A stretch of DNA of 64,000 bases from the NCBI GenBank assembly GCA_932521035.1, contig OW051492.1, positions 9,920,001 through 9,984,000 of the forward strand, given 5' to 3'. The DNA comes from Oscheius dolichura (lineage: Eukaryota; Nematoda; Chromadorea; Rhabditida; Rhabditidae). A model generated the notes under the pieces. That model was given only the letters and a program-made list of their open reading frames with translations. It did no database searches and was not told where the DNA came from. Of this stretch, positions 51,366-61,720 are shown in pieces. The translations under genes were made by a program, and so were the position numbers. How positions within the stretch are numbered: the first letter of the stretch is position 1; every line of letters begins with the position of its first letter.

Positions 51366-52307
51366 ATGACTGTCAAATCTGGTCAAATAACCAGATTTGG
51401 TCAAGCACAACCTTCCAACAAATCATTCACATCAGCTCCACCCCTTGGAAGATCACCGACAATGACGCCAGGAAGAAGAGCCATTATCCAGATCGAAGAA
51501 AACAGCTTGCAAGGACTGTTCCCAGAGTGCAACAATATTTTCGACAGACTGGTGAGAACCTACGGAGGTTAGTGGCCACTTACACACAACATATACACTA
51601 CATTTTCAGTAAAGGGCAATCAAGAGGTCAAGATCTGGATCGCATGCAAGAAAATGATTCCTATCAAAAACCGCATCAAAGATCTCCCACACAGCCGCTA
51701 CAACTTCACCACATCCTTCTCAGACTCTCTGCCGACTGACTTCACGAAAGAAGATCTGGCTGTAATCACAATCACTGATGAAGCTACAAACTTCAAGCAA
51801 ATGGTAGAGGCGATCACCATTCTCAATCCAAGCAATCGAATCCACGTGTACGTTGGGAAGATTAATGAACAAATCAGGATTACAATGAAGAGAATGGTCG
51901 GACCTGGGACATTCCTCCAGTACCAATCCAAAATGGAGGATGCAATAGAAGCTACCTGCCGCTACGCTATGAAAATGAAGCTGATGAACCGTCGGCCCAC
52001 GGAGAAGGAGAAGAAAAAAGATGAAACAGCCTATGAGGCTATAATGTCGGCCCTCACAGAATCAAAGGAGCATCAAAAGAAGACGCCTACTACCGTCAAA
52101 CCGAAACAAGTCGGAATCAATCAAAGCGCTCAACAAAACCGGCAAGGACCATCGAAGAATCAGAGGAAACACAGACTCTCGGAAGAGATGGAGCATCTGG
52201 AGATTGACGGAACAATCAACCCGTTCATCAACGCCAGCAACACCATAATGGCCACAGAAGAAGTAACAGAAGAAAACAGCCCCTGTCGGATGGAAGATCT
52301 TTTCTAG
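51366..52307 (+). CDS. Second ORF of the retrotransposon, spliced, function unknown
   Basis: Exon 1 is 51366-51567, intron 51568-51609 (GTTAGT...TTTTCAG, 42 bp), exon 2 51610-52307; together exactly 300 codons (299 residues). Unspliced, the frame hits TAG at 51570. The protein starts MTVKSGQITRFGQAQPSNKS, has EENSLQGLFPECNNIFDRLV, VKGNQEVKIWIACKKM across and beyond the junction, DLAVITITDEATNFKQMVEA, and a charged tail rich in Lys/Glu/Gln ending SPCRMEDLF. I recognise no domain. It starts 69 bp after the polyprotein stop, close after CAACAG, a possible trans-splice acceptor. The same region and intron exist in copy 2. Confidence 0.75.
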
Positions 52308-52576
52308 CCAAGCATAGGTGACAATCTTCTCTTTCCTACTATTCTTGACACACCAGTTTTAGCCCTTTTCGTTTTTATCTCTCATTATCTCTCTATTGTA
52401 AATATGTAACCCCGGTTGGGGAATGACAATAAAGATTAAAAGCCTTATCTCTATCTTTCTCACTTCATTACGAACCAACACCACACTCTCTTATAAAATA
52501 AGAATACGCTTAGTACCATTGCTAAAATTACTGAAAGACGCCAACCGACAGTGAAAATAATCAGAAAAACAAACTG

Positions 52577-52857
52577 AAATCACAGGCCTACCATTTCCCT
52601 AATAAAAGGTCACTTACCGGCTGTTTATAGTATTTATATGAACTTAATACACCAACAAATTACTCTCACTCCACACCCCCTAGGTAGGGTTCCCTACCAC
52701 CGCCCGGAGAATGGCGCACGAGGGACAGGCATTGCGATCCAGCGAGCCCTCGTAGCGTCGGACTCGAGAATTCTTCTTTCTCGGCCCCTCGTCAGTTATG
52801 CCCCGCCCTTTTCCCTCCCCCACCCCCGCAGGGACGCTGATCCGACCCGCCCCGCTG
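52577..52857. other. DNA between retrotransposon 3' end and the MSP 3' half
   Basis: 281 bp match neither MSP nor the element copies. A CACCCCCGCAG acceptor-like site lies at about 52831. It may be a MSP intron, a 3' transduced segment or a filler. Confidence 0.5.
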
Positions 52858-53033
52858 CAATGGCCGTCAGCTGCGACGCCTTCGCCTACGGCCAGGAGGA
52901 CACCAACAACGACCGCATCACGATCGAGTGGACCAACACCCCCGACGGTGCCGCCAAGCAGTTCCGCCGCGAGTGGTTCCAGGGCGATGGAATGGTTCGT
53001 CGGAAGAACCTCCCCATCGAGTACAACCCCTAG
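52858..53033 (+). pseudogene. msp: Major sperm protein (MSP), 3' part
   Basis: [40 protein letters not shown] and [18 protein letters not shown], then a stop, form the C-terminal half of MSP. It begins where the 5' part ends (after DPKEATL). AATAAA follows at 53051. With the 5' half it would make one normal-length MSP, so the locus was split by insertion. Confidence 0.9.
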
Positions 53034-53480
53034 ATGGGCGTGAAGTGTGAATAAAGAGGGGCTTCGGCCCAGCAAAATCACTGTGTTCTGTTCTTTTTTC
53101 GTCGTCTTATTAGTTGTCTGCTGGTTTGACCTTTGACGTTCTTGGGAAATGGCTCGAACCCCCAAAAAGCATGGCTGTCCGCGTCCGCATCAGTTTACCG
53201 CGCACGCGCGCCATTTTGGACTCCTTTTCCTCGTTTTAAATGAATTTTCAAAATGGCACGATGGTTCAGATAACGTACAGTTCCGTTACAGTAAGATACA
53301 TCTGCACTTACTGTAGAAAAAACGCAGCAAAAGTACGGTAGACCGCGCTGTCTCCACTTTCCCGTCCAGTGCACCTCTGACCAGATTATGGAGGCGTTTT
53401 TCTTTTTTTTAAAGGATTGCGGGAAAAAAGTTCTGTTTGGGTTCTAGTAAGGCTACAGTAGGATTTAATTGGTGAAAAAC
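53034..53480. other. MSP 3' flank
   Basis: 3' UTR and intergenic DNA up to the truncated second retrotransposon copy. No gene seen. Confidence 0.4.
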
Positions 53481-53486
53481 TACATA

Positions 53487-55043
53487 GAACTTTATGAAAC
53501 GATCAAAAAGAAAGGAGAAGCCATCATCAACAGCCCACTTTCACCGGCACAGAAGACGGATGCCCTCAAGGTATTCATATACCCATAAATGGTATACAAA
53601 TTACAACACTCCTACCCAAAACGAGATACGGAAGAAGAATTCGCCGCCCTGATGACAAAGCAACTGAAACGAGCAGCCCGTCTACCAAAAGAAGCGGCTA
53701 CAGAATACCTTTATTCCCCTAAAGACAAAGGAGGACTCAACTTTATCGGAGCAGCCGACTGGGCTCGAATCCTTCAAACGTCAACATTATTACAAAATCT
53801 ATGGGCAGATGATACAATTCTTAAAAGCACAACTCCATATATGCTCTGTCTCCACGCTAACATCATACTAGGCTCGAAAGAAATACCACTAGAAGTAGCC
53901 CTGAATCAAATAGCAAAAAATCAAAACGAGCTAACGGTAATAGGAGACAGGCCGCTATCCAGGCTAATCCTAACATCACAACACCACCAACGAACATTAT
54001 CTAAAGAAAAACATAGAAACTCGGTTGGCAACTCGGTTGAATTCGGACTACAATATACCAATGATAAGATTAGCCTGGTCATACGACCCCAAAACTCAAA
54101 GACTCCTATAGCAATAGAGGCAAATACAAAAGGCAGAACTGTCGAACTTCTCACTAAAATATAGAAAGAATCTATCTTCAACCAATGGATTACCAACTCT
54201 TATCTTACTAATATCATCAGAACAGCAACAAAAGACCCGATTAGTCGATTCTTCCTAGGAAGAGGGCCAATATACCTTGACACTATAGACCAAGGATACA
54301 TACATGCAGCCAGGACCCGTTCACTACAATTAAGTGGAGAACGCCCATACAGCCAGAAACATCACCTAGATCTGAAGAATATGTACTGCGAACGCTGTCA
54401 GGACATTGAATTAACCTCGGGAAACCCCCCGCAAATCAACACACTACAACATATACAAGTACTCTGTAAGCAAAATAAACCTTTAATGACACTTAGACAC
54501 AACAGCATCGTGAAACTACTAGTCGAGGCCTTCAAAATAGGAACAAAATCATCATACCTCCTAACATTGGACTCGGTGATCCCAGAAAGCGAATCTCTAC
54601 AACGCCCAGACATTGTCTTACGCCAACCTGCCCCTACATCTGCCCCACATGAAATCATTATTATTGATGTTACCTGCCCGGGAGAATTTGAGGACACATC
54701 CCTAGACAAAGCACACACCAACAAAATCACAAAATATACCCATTTCCTCACCACACTCAACGCGACGCACACAAACGCCGTCAAACTTTACACCATGGTT
54801 GTAAGTGCACAAGGATGCTGGCGTACCGAAAACTATGAGACATTCAAAATCAGGGGAATCCCACAACAAATACATAAACCGCTAGCTCAACTAATGTGCA
54901 AATCGGCGATTTCCTGGAGCAGATATATATACCACCACTCAAAAGCAGGCCCTGAAAACCATTCCCCACCACCGAAACCATACTCATTAACTGAATTCCT
55001 TCGTAGAAATAAACATCGAAAGCAAAACCCTAATCTCAAATAA
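53487..55043 (+). pseudogene. C-terminal polyprotein remnant (copy 2)
   Basis: Covers the region after the RT catalytic motif and the endonuclease. Two nonsense changes relative to copy 1: TAA at 53587-53589 (AAA in copy 1) and TAG at 54162-54164 (TAC in copy 1). The endonuclease part (54381-55043) remains open, ending KQNPNLK. Not functional as a whole. Confidence 0.85.
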
Positions 55044-55111
55044 AATAAGACACGAAAACTAACAAGTTATTGGGAACAGGTCCAAACCAGAAACATTACC
55101 TAAACAGTTCA

Positions 55112-56014
55112 AGGACTGTCAAACCAGGTCAAATAACCAGATTTGGTCAAGCACAACCTTCCAACAAATCATTCACATCAGCTCCACCCCTTGGAAGATC
55201 ACCGACAATGACGCCAGGAAGAAGAGCCATTATCCAGATCGAAGAAAACAGCTTGCAAGGACTGTTTCCAGAGTGTAACAATATTTTCGACAGTCTGGTA
55301 AGAACCTACGGAGGTTAGTGGCCACTTACACACAACATATACACTACATTTTCAGTAAAGGGCAATCAAGAGGTAAAAACCGCATAAAAGACCTCCCACA
55401 CAGCCGCTACAACTTCACCACATCCTTCTCAGATTCTCTGCCGACAGACTTCACGAAAGAAGATCTGGCTGTAATAACAATCACTGATGAAGCTACAAAC
55501 TTCAAGCAAATAGTAGAGGCGATCACCATTCTCAATCCAAGCAATCGAATCCACGTATACGTTGGGAAGATTAACGAACAAATCAGAATCACAATGAAGA
55601 GAATGGTCGGACCTGGGACCTTCCTCCAGTTCCAATCCAAAATGGAAGATGCAGTGGAAGCCGCCTGCCGATACGCTATGAAAATGAAGCTAATGAACCG
55701 TCGGCCCACAGAGAAGGAGAAAAAAAGATGAAACAGCCTATGATGCTATAATGTCGGCCCTCACAGAATCAAAAGAGCAACAAAAGAAGACGCCTACTAC
55801 CGTCAAACCGAAACAATTCGGAATCAATCAAAGCGCTCAACAAAATCAGCAAGGACCATCGAAAAATCAGAAGAAAAACAGACTCTCAGAAGAGATGGAG
55901 AATCTGGAGATAGACAGAACAATCAACCCGTTCATCAACGCCAGCAACACCATACCGGCCACAGAAGAAGTGACAGAACAAAACAGCTCCTGTCGGATGG
56001 AAGACTTTTTCTAA
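55112..56014 (+). pseudogene. Second-ORF remnant (copy 2)
   Basis: The start codon is changed to AGG (55112), and a 37-bp deletion after the intron (at about 55374) shifts the frame. The 42-bp intron itself is kept intact, as are most of the rest of the frame and its end CRMEDFF. Sequence before and after the lesions matches the copy 1 frame closely. Confidence 0.8.
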
Positions 56015-56259
56015 CCAAGTATAGGTGACAAACTTCTCTCTTCTACTATTCTTTACACATCAGTTTTTAGCCCTATTCGTATTTATCTATTGTACATATG
56101 TAACCCCGGTTGGGGAATGTCAATAAAGATTAAAAGCCCTATCTCTATCTTTCTCACTTCCTAACGAACCAACACCACACTTTCTTATAAAATAAGAATA
56201 CGCTTAGTACCATTGCTAGAATTACTGAAAGACGCCAACCGACAGTGAAAATAATCAGA

Positions 56260-56296
56260 AAAACAGACTGAAAAACAAACTGAAAAACAAACTGAA
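56260..56296 (+). repeat. 12-bp tandem repeats at the retrotransposon 3' end
   Basis: AAACTGAAAAAC is repeated about three times with one variant (AGACTGAAAAAC); copy 1 has a single unit. Variable short 3' repeats are common in non-LTR elements lacking poly(A). Confidence 0.7.
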
Positions 56297-56366
56297 ACCC
56301 TCTACAGGAAGTATTTCCATTTCCATTCCATCGTTCGAATAGCAGGCTTATTCAAATTCCTGGCTA

Positions 56367-57180
56367 GAGGCAGTTGCCCAGCTGCCTCGTTTTTTTTCCA
56401 GGGGGACGGAGGCGCGCCAGGAACGGCTGGCAATCGATTCCCAGCTATGAGAATGTTCGCATTTCGGCTCTCCCATCTGTCTGAAACCTTTCTAGAAAGG
56501 AAGATTCAATCCAGACCTTGGAGAGCGCTTTCTTTTCTCCCTTTTTCCGTTCATCTTGTCATTTTTCTGGTATATAACTCCTATTTTTCAGTTGGCATAC
56601 ATCCAGCTCATCGTTATTATCATTTTGTGACCCCCAGGATCTTTTCGAGACCCGGACAACCCTCCCAGGAATGGGAAATATGGGAAAGCAGGTGACCAAG
56701 AGGGTATTCCTTCATTGTCAAGAGTTTTCAGTGAAATCAGCACTTTCAAACTACTTTCTATTCTTATGCGGACCATAAATCCCCGTATGCGTTCTGGATA
56801 GTGACCCCCCTCCGAGTGAGTTTCCTCCTTTATTAGACTACCTTTTTATTGGACTGGGTGGGCCTCGAATGGCACCTACTATACCACGTTCCCTACTCCT
56901 TCTTCAGATTTTATTGTGGTTTTGTTTTGAAGACCCCATTATTCTCTGATGACTTTGACATGATAAACAACATGCCGGACTGTTTTTCCCCGCCATTCTA
57001 TCCTTTCAAACGATCTCTTCTCAAAGATCAACGAAGATTTTTTTGTCGACATTCGACTCCGGTAAGAAAAGTAGCCACTAATTCTAATTCATTTGTAAGC
57101 TCAGTCAACGGACAACACCTTCACATCTTCGCCACACCGAGAGAGCAATTACTGTGTGCAATATATGGAACTTAAGAAAT
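56367..57180 (+). pseudogene. Gene-like repeat fragment, LAYIQ family (copy 2)
   Basis: Starts with a block (CAGTTGCCCAGCTGCC; AACGGCTGGCAATCGATTCC) repeated at 61302, then TTTTCAGTTGGCATACATCC at 56587 with a frame reading LAYIQLIVII before a stop. A further frame at 56849-57175 (HVPYSFFRFYCGFVLKTPLF) may be an unrelated exon. I see no intact gene. Confidence 0.4.
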
Positions 57181-57336
57181 AGAGGTGGTGGGATATACTT
57201 TCATATCCGAATTATTCCAATAAACATTGACTACGTTGACCGTTTTCGATTAAAGATGGTCGCCAGGGGGAGAAAATGGATCCCCACGACCTCCTAATCC
57301 TATCGACTCACTAGAGAACGGCATTGAACAGCTGAT

Positions 57337-57836
57337 GGCCATAAATCTCGTTCAGCAGACCCTCCCTGCTGGCCACTTGGTCCGCTGTAACACGGGCACT
57401 CTTCTCCACGTCCCCGGCTGGTCACTAGCTCTCTCCTAGCTTATCTAGACCTTGGAAATCTCTTCTATCCACCTTTTCAGGCCATTTTCTCTCTAATTCC
57501 CCTATTTTTTTCAGTTGGCATACATCCAGCTCATCTTCTATTCAACATGGAAGCCTCCAGAAGAAGCCTAGCCGGTATTATTGGGGAAAGAGTAGAGATT
57601 CCTTACTGGAGTTTATGTAAGTCTTCTAACTTTGGTATCTAGCCAACTGATTGGTTTTCAGGAAGGAATATACCGTCGACCCCGGGAATGGAGGTCTGTA
57701 CAGAGCCTTGGATCCTTCTTGCGCAACAAGACCATCTAGCCACAAGCGTAGACCGCTTTGGACATCAGATCGTTCCTACGTGGTCTTTCTTTGGAGAACC
57801 AGATAAGAACATTATCTGTGGAAGAGTTCTATAGTC
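57337..57836 (+). pseudogene. Gene-like repeat fragment, LAYIQ family (copy 3)
   Basis: A first block (MAINLVQQTLPAGHLVRCNT) resembles 62730-62830; TTTTCAGTTGGCATACATCC follows at 57508 with LAYIQLIFYSTWKPPEEA and a stop. In another frame, an exon pair around a 46-bp intron reads MEASRRSLAGIIGERVEIPY and PWILLAQQDHLATSVDRFGH, but the phase gives a stop at the junction. Family unknown; probably decayed. Confidence 0.4.
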
Positions 57837-58300
57837 AGAGTATCGTTACCCCCGGGGTCCGCTCCCCGAGGTAGGGGGCGGGCCCTGGGGTCAGATCCCG
57901 TCTCGGGGACCCCTACGAACGACAATGTTGTAAATAAATAGACATCTATATTCCTAGTTTTCTATATTATTAGCTACACCATTAGTGAGTCACACACGTA
58001 GTCTTGCGGAAGTCCCCAAAAGAGGTGTGACCGTAACGGTATGTACAAAACACAGAGATTTGATACAAAAGAAATTCAGAAACGGGTACGGGACCAAAGA
58101 AAGGAGCCTCTTCCTTTCAACCTTGGAAAGAATACCCACTTCTTCGCTTCTTTTATTATATAAAATAAATATTTTGTAAATTGGGATCATTTTTGTGTGT
58201 TGAACAGGAAGAGAATTTCGTCTTTATCAAGAAAAATGAACAGGAAAGGGTTTACTGGTTGCTTCGGAGGGGAGGGCAGCGTTCTTACGGCTCGGCCCTC
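57837..58300. other. Intergenic, GC-rich palindrome, no gene
   Basis: 57850-57915 has GGGGTCCGCTCCCCGAG and CTCGGGGACCCC, which can pair. Otherwise nothing recognised. Confidence 0.4.
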
Positions 58301-58410
58301 GATAGCCCTGCACCCGTAAAGTCTCGGCAAGACAAAGATTTAACCGGCGACACCGTTTTGTAACAGTTTTGAATAAAGATGATCCTCCTGCCGAGATTTT
58401 ACGGGTGCGA
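58301..58410. repeat. Hairpin repeat with CACCCGTAAAGTCTC ends
   Basis: CACCCGTAAAGTCTCGGCAA and the inverted CTGCCGAGATTTTACGGGTG enclose an interior related in inverse orientation to that of 20892 (TGTAACAGTTTTGAATAAAG). It lies upstream of the forkhead gene. Confidence 0.72.
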
Positions 58411-58662
58411 CTAGCGAAGACCTTCAGGCTTCCGGTTACTGCTAAAAAGCTGTTCATTTTCGTCTACAGGTGGTTTTTAAAAGCGGTTGAAGCGCTAGTT
58501 GATTAGGTCTGCAGATTTTTTTTATTGGGGAAAGCGTTCGCTTCCCAGGCGGTTCGAGACGCGCGCGAGCTGTCGCGTTCATTTCGGCTTCGCGTCGGGT
58601 ATTGTTCGTATTGTGCTTTATTATCCGAGCTGCTTTAATCTTTACTGCCTTCTCCTGTCCCG

Positions 58663-61027
58663 ATGTCTCTCTCCAAGTCCACAGGAATCGACAAGAGAAA
58701 GTACTACCAAACGCCTTATGATCTCCCCGAATATTTTCAAGAACGGGCGATGCTTGGCTCCAAGGTAAGACAACTAGAGTAACTTTAGAATAACCGGCAA
58801 CTTATAGGTAATAATCCTTGGCGAAGAGCAGAAATTCCGTACTGCTGATACTGGAGTGATCATTCCCTACAGTGTTCTGACCGGATTGGCTCTACTCAAC
58901 GCCCAAAGAGAAGCCATTCCGACAGCTGAAATCTACAGATTCATCATGTTAGTTCAATTTTATTTTGAAAATAAGCGCTAACGTATCTGTGCATCCACGC
59001 GTCACTTGCATCAATTGTCTTTCTTGACGAAGTGCGAAGTTGCGCGGAATTGAGAAGAGAGGTCGCGGGTTCGATTCCCGTCACGGACAAATCCTTTTGC
59101 TTATTTTGTTTAAAATAATTAACTCCCTCTTTTTAGAGAGTACTTTCCCAACTGCGGCAATCATCTGAGCAACAGTTGCAAGTCCAGCATTCGCAATGCC
59201 TTGTGCAAGTATGAATTCGTCGAGAAGATCAAAGATGAGAAGGGCGGTTGCTGTGACTGGGCCCTTTCCCAGCCGAAGAGGCACAAATTTACCAGAATTT
59301 TGAAACTTTTTGAGAATAGGCATCCTAATCCCAAAGAATATGGACTAAGGGATATTGGTAAGCTTTTCATTTTCCTTATAATGTGCATACAATGGTCCGG
59401 GTTACGCTGCGGTACAATCCGGGCGCGCTCGGACTCGAAACTCACATATCTCGGTTATTTCTGGACCATTTCCGATAAACGAAAATTTCACATAGAGAAA
59501 AGGATCTTCGCTATCTCCTAGCCAAATTTCAGCTCAATCGTGTATGTAAAAAATTCAGGAGCACCTCAAATATGCAAGAAACCTTGAATTTTATTGAATT
59601 TGCCAAAATTTGTGCTTCTCCTAGCTTTTCCACACATAGGATTGAGCTGAAATTTTTGCTGGGAGATAGTTCAGCTCCTTTTCTACATCTGAGTTTTTAG
59701 TTTATCGAAAAAGGTGGAAAAATAACCGAGATATTCCGGTTGCAGTCACGAGCGCGCCCTTGTTCGACCGTTACGTAACGCGGGTCAGGCCCTGTGCTGT
59801 CAACCGTTAGAATATGACATTTAACTTGTATTTTTCAGCGGATTGGCCATTAATCAAGGCTGGTTTAAAGGGACTGCCCTCAAAAGAAAATAATAATTCA
59901 ACTGATGTTTTCAAAGTGCCTTATGAAGTCTCCTCACAGCTGTTTCCACCTCCCCTAACCGCTGATCTTCCTCAAGACGTGAGTATCTCCCACATTTCAT
60001 TACAAACCTTCCGTATTTCCAGACAGTATCCGAACCTGGCAGTCCACCTTCTCTTAAGGGTGATTGTTCCCCTGGTTACAGTCTGACAACTGGTCTCCCT
60101 TTCAGCATCGACCACATAACGCAATTCGTATCTCCAAAACTAGACGTAAGATCAATTTTGGGCTTCATTCATTTGTCCGTTTTTTTAGGATTCCAACAAT
60201 GAGCTGGTTCCTCCTCAAGCGACCCCAGAAAAGGTTTCTTCACCAGTAAAAGTCCCATCGCCGATAAAGGCTCCTTCGCCAGTAAAAGTCCCTTCACCGA
60301 CGAAGGCTTATTCGCCAGTAAAAGTGAGTTTTTCTCCCGGGGACTAAAAGTCTGCATTTCCTCAAATATTCAAAAATGTAAATACATCAACGTTTGTGGG
60401 GCTACAGATTTGTTTGTCAGGGTTTTTGAGCTGTAAACTTACATTCCCCATGAAAAACTGTCCTGGCTAGCTTTCAAGAAATGAGATACGGGCAAGATCG
60501 TCCGACCTGGCCGTCTACGCCCAAATAACGAGTGCACCCAAAAAGGGGTGCCCCCAAAACGGGCGCGTGCCCATTTATAAATAATGTGTAAATGAGAAAT
60601 TGTTTCAGCTGTCACCTCCAAGGAGGCGGCCACGCCAAGAGTCCAAACCTACCGTTTCCAGCCTAAATGGCTTCCCCGCTAATATGCCGTTTTACCCCTT
60701 CGGCTTTCCAATGGTCAAGGATTCAAAACGATCACCAATGCAGGTTGGTCAATTCTTGTTGTTCATTTGTTCATATCCCCTTTTCAGTCGTATTTCGCCT
60801 CTCCATTTTCTCCATTCGGCCAATTTAATCCCATGATGAACCCTATGATGATGTCTCCGCTTACTTCCATGGCTTCTATGCAACCCGACATGGCGAATGC
60901 TTATCTAACCTATCTCCAACAACAGATCGATCTGATACAAAGCCTACATCCTTCGGGTAAGCCTTAGCCTTCGTCCACATCAAAAACCAATTTATTTTCA
61001 GCAGAGAAAGGCTCATCCCCGAGCTAA
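58663..61027 (+). CDS. Divergent forkhead-domain protein
   Basis: Nine exons (58663-58764, 58808-58947, 59137-59357, 59839-59978, 60023-60145, 60189-60323, 60609-60743, 60788-60956, 61002-61027) sum to 396 residues. Residues about 46-130 read IIPYSVLTGLALLNAQREAI, PTAEIYRFIIEYFPNCGNHL and SSIRNALCKYEFVEKI, matching forkhead (PYSYIALIAMAI, LSEIYQFIM-LFPYYR, NSIRHNLS-FVKV). Recognition helix 3 is altered (SIRNALCKYEF in place of SIRHNLSFNDCF) and extra cysteines are present (NCGNHLSNSC; GGCCDW). The C-terminal half is low-complexity: SSPVKVPSPIKAPSPVKVPS repeats, then Met/Pro-rich MMNPMMMSP. A DNA-binding transcription factor is likely, but the altered helix may change specificity. Confidence 0.78.
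59395..59790. repeat. Large hairpin in a forkhead intron
   Basis: The left arm (CGGTTATTTCTGGACC...AGCTCAATCG) pairs over ~170 bp with the right arm (ATTGAGCTGAAATTT...AATAACCGAGATATTCC), imperfectly. The ends have GGGTTACGCTGCGG and CGTTACGTAACGCGGGT. It fits a foldback transposon; it fills most of intron 3. Confidence 0.65.
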
Positions 61028-61301
61028 TCTACGATCTGGTCTACTGTAGCGGCAATATTGTTATAGTCTTTTGTATATGTAACGGTGTATTTGGATGTCT
61101 TCTTCCTGTTTTAGTTTATAAAATCTGTTCCATTTTCTAATCTTCTTGGAGACGCTGGCATAGATGCCCGGGAGCCGTTGACAGTTCTATCTGCCAGCCA
61201 GGAATCTCCCCAGAAACCAGAGATGGCGGCCTCCCACCCTGTTGGAAGCTTTTCTATATCCAATCCTTCTTTCGTACAGCAGTCTAATTCCATTTACTGG
61301 C
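61028..61301. other. 3' flank of the forkhead gene
   Basis: No gene recognised. Confidence 0.3.
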
Positions 61302-61720
61302 TAGAGTAGTTGCCCGGCAGCCCGTTTTCCCTCTGTAAATCTCCTAGGAGAACGGGGAAGCGCAATGAAGGGCTGGCAAGCAATTCCTACCCACCCAGGG
61401 AGGAGAACGGCTCCATTTTTGCTTTGCTTCGGCTTATCGTTTATTTCTCTATTCGGCCAATCGTCTATAATTCTTCTACAGAGCATCGTGACCCGTTTTT
61501 TTAATTCTACCAGCCATCAAAAGCTTTGTGTATAAGTCAAATACTCTCTAATTATCCCCTGTTCACTCTAATTCTCAAAAAAAGGCTTCTTTCCACTTTC
61601 TCCAACCCGCCTTCCCTCCAACTTGAGCTATTTTCAGTTGGCATACATCCAGCTCGTCTCTATTCTCAAGTGGAACAAGCGGAGAGAAGAAAAGCCATGG
61701 AAGGCTAGTAAAAGTGGTCA
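61302..61720 (+). pseudogene. Gene-like repeat fragment, LAYIQ family (copy 4)
   Basis: Block AGTTGCCCGGCAGCCCG...GGGCTGGCAAGCAATTCC matches 56370-56445. TTTTCAGTTGGCATACATCC at 61630 starts LAYIQLVSILKWNKRREKKP. No complete gene. Confidence 0.4.

Larger units (their letters stand above)
46280..52576 (+). mobile_element. NeSL-like non-LTR retrotransposon inserted in the MSP gene (copy 1)
   Basis: Extends from the MSP junction at 46279/46280 to the end of the sequence shared with copy 2 (GACAGTGAAAATAATCAG...AACTGAAA). It contains the polyprotein frame, a second, spliced frame (51366-52307) and a 3' UTR with CCCCGGTTGGGGAATG and CAATAAAGATT. No LTRs or poly(A) tail are seen. Frames are undamaged, so it may be active or recently so. 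Confidence 0.85.
53481..56292 (+). mobile_element. 5'-truncated copy of the same retrotransposon (copy 2)
   Basis: Begins abruptly at the sequence equal to about 49730 of copy 1 and runs to the shared 3' end. Identity is very high. 5' truncation is the usual outcome of target-primed reverse transcription. The 3' end carries an extra short tandem repeat. It lies 450 bp downstream of the MSP stop, not inside the MSP coding sequence. Confidence 0.85.

Noticed and set aside
46280..52576. LTR retrotransposon or integrated virus
   Set aside because: No LTRs, integrase, protease of aspartic type or envelope; RT, Ulp1-type protease and restriction-like endonuclease order is that of NeSL-type non-LTR elements.
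59010..59092. tRNA gene suggested by GGTTCGATTCCCG
   Set aside because: The T-arm and 3' acceptor strand are good, but no matching 5' acceptor strand or anticodon arm is present; at most a tRNA 3'-half remnant in a forkhead intron.
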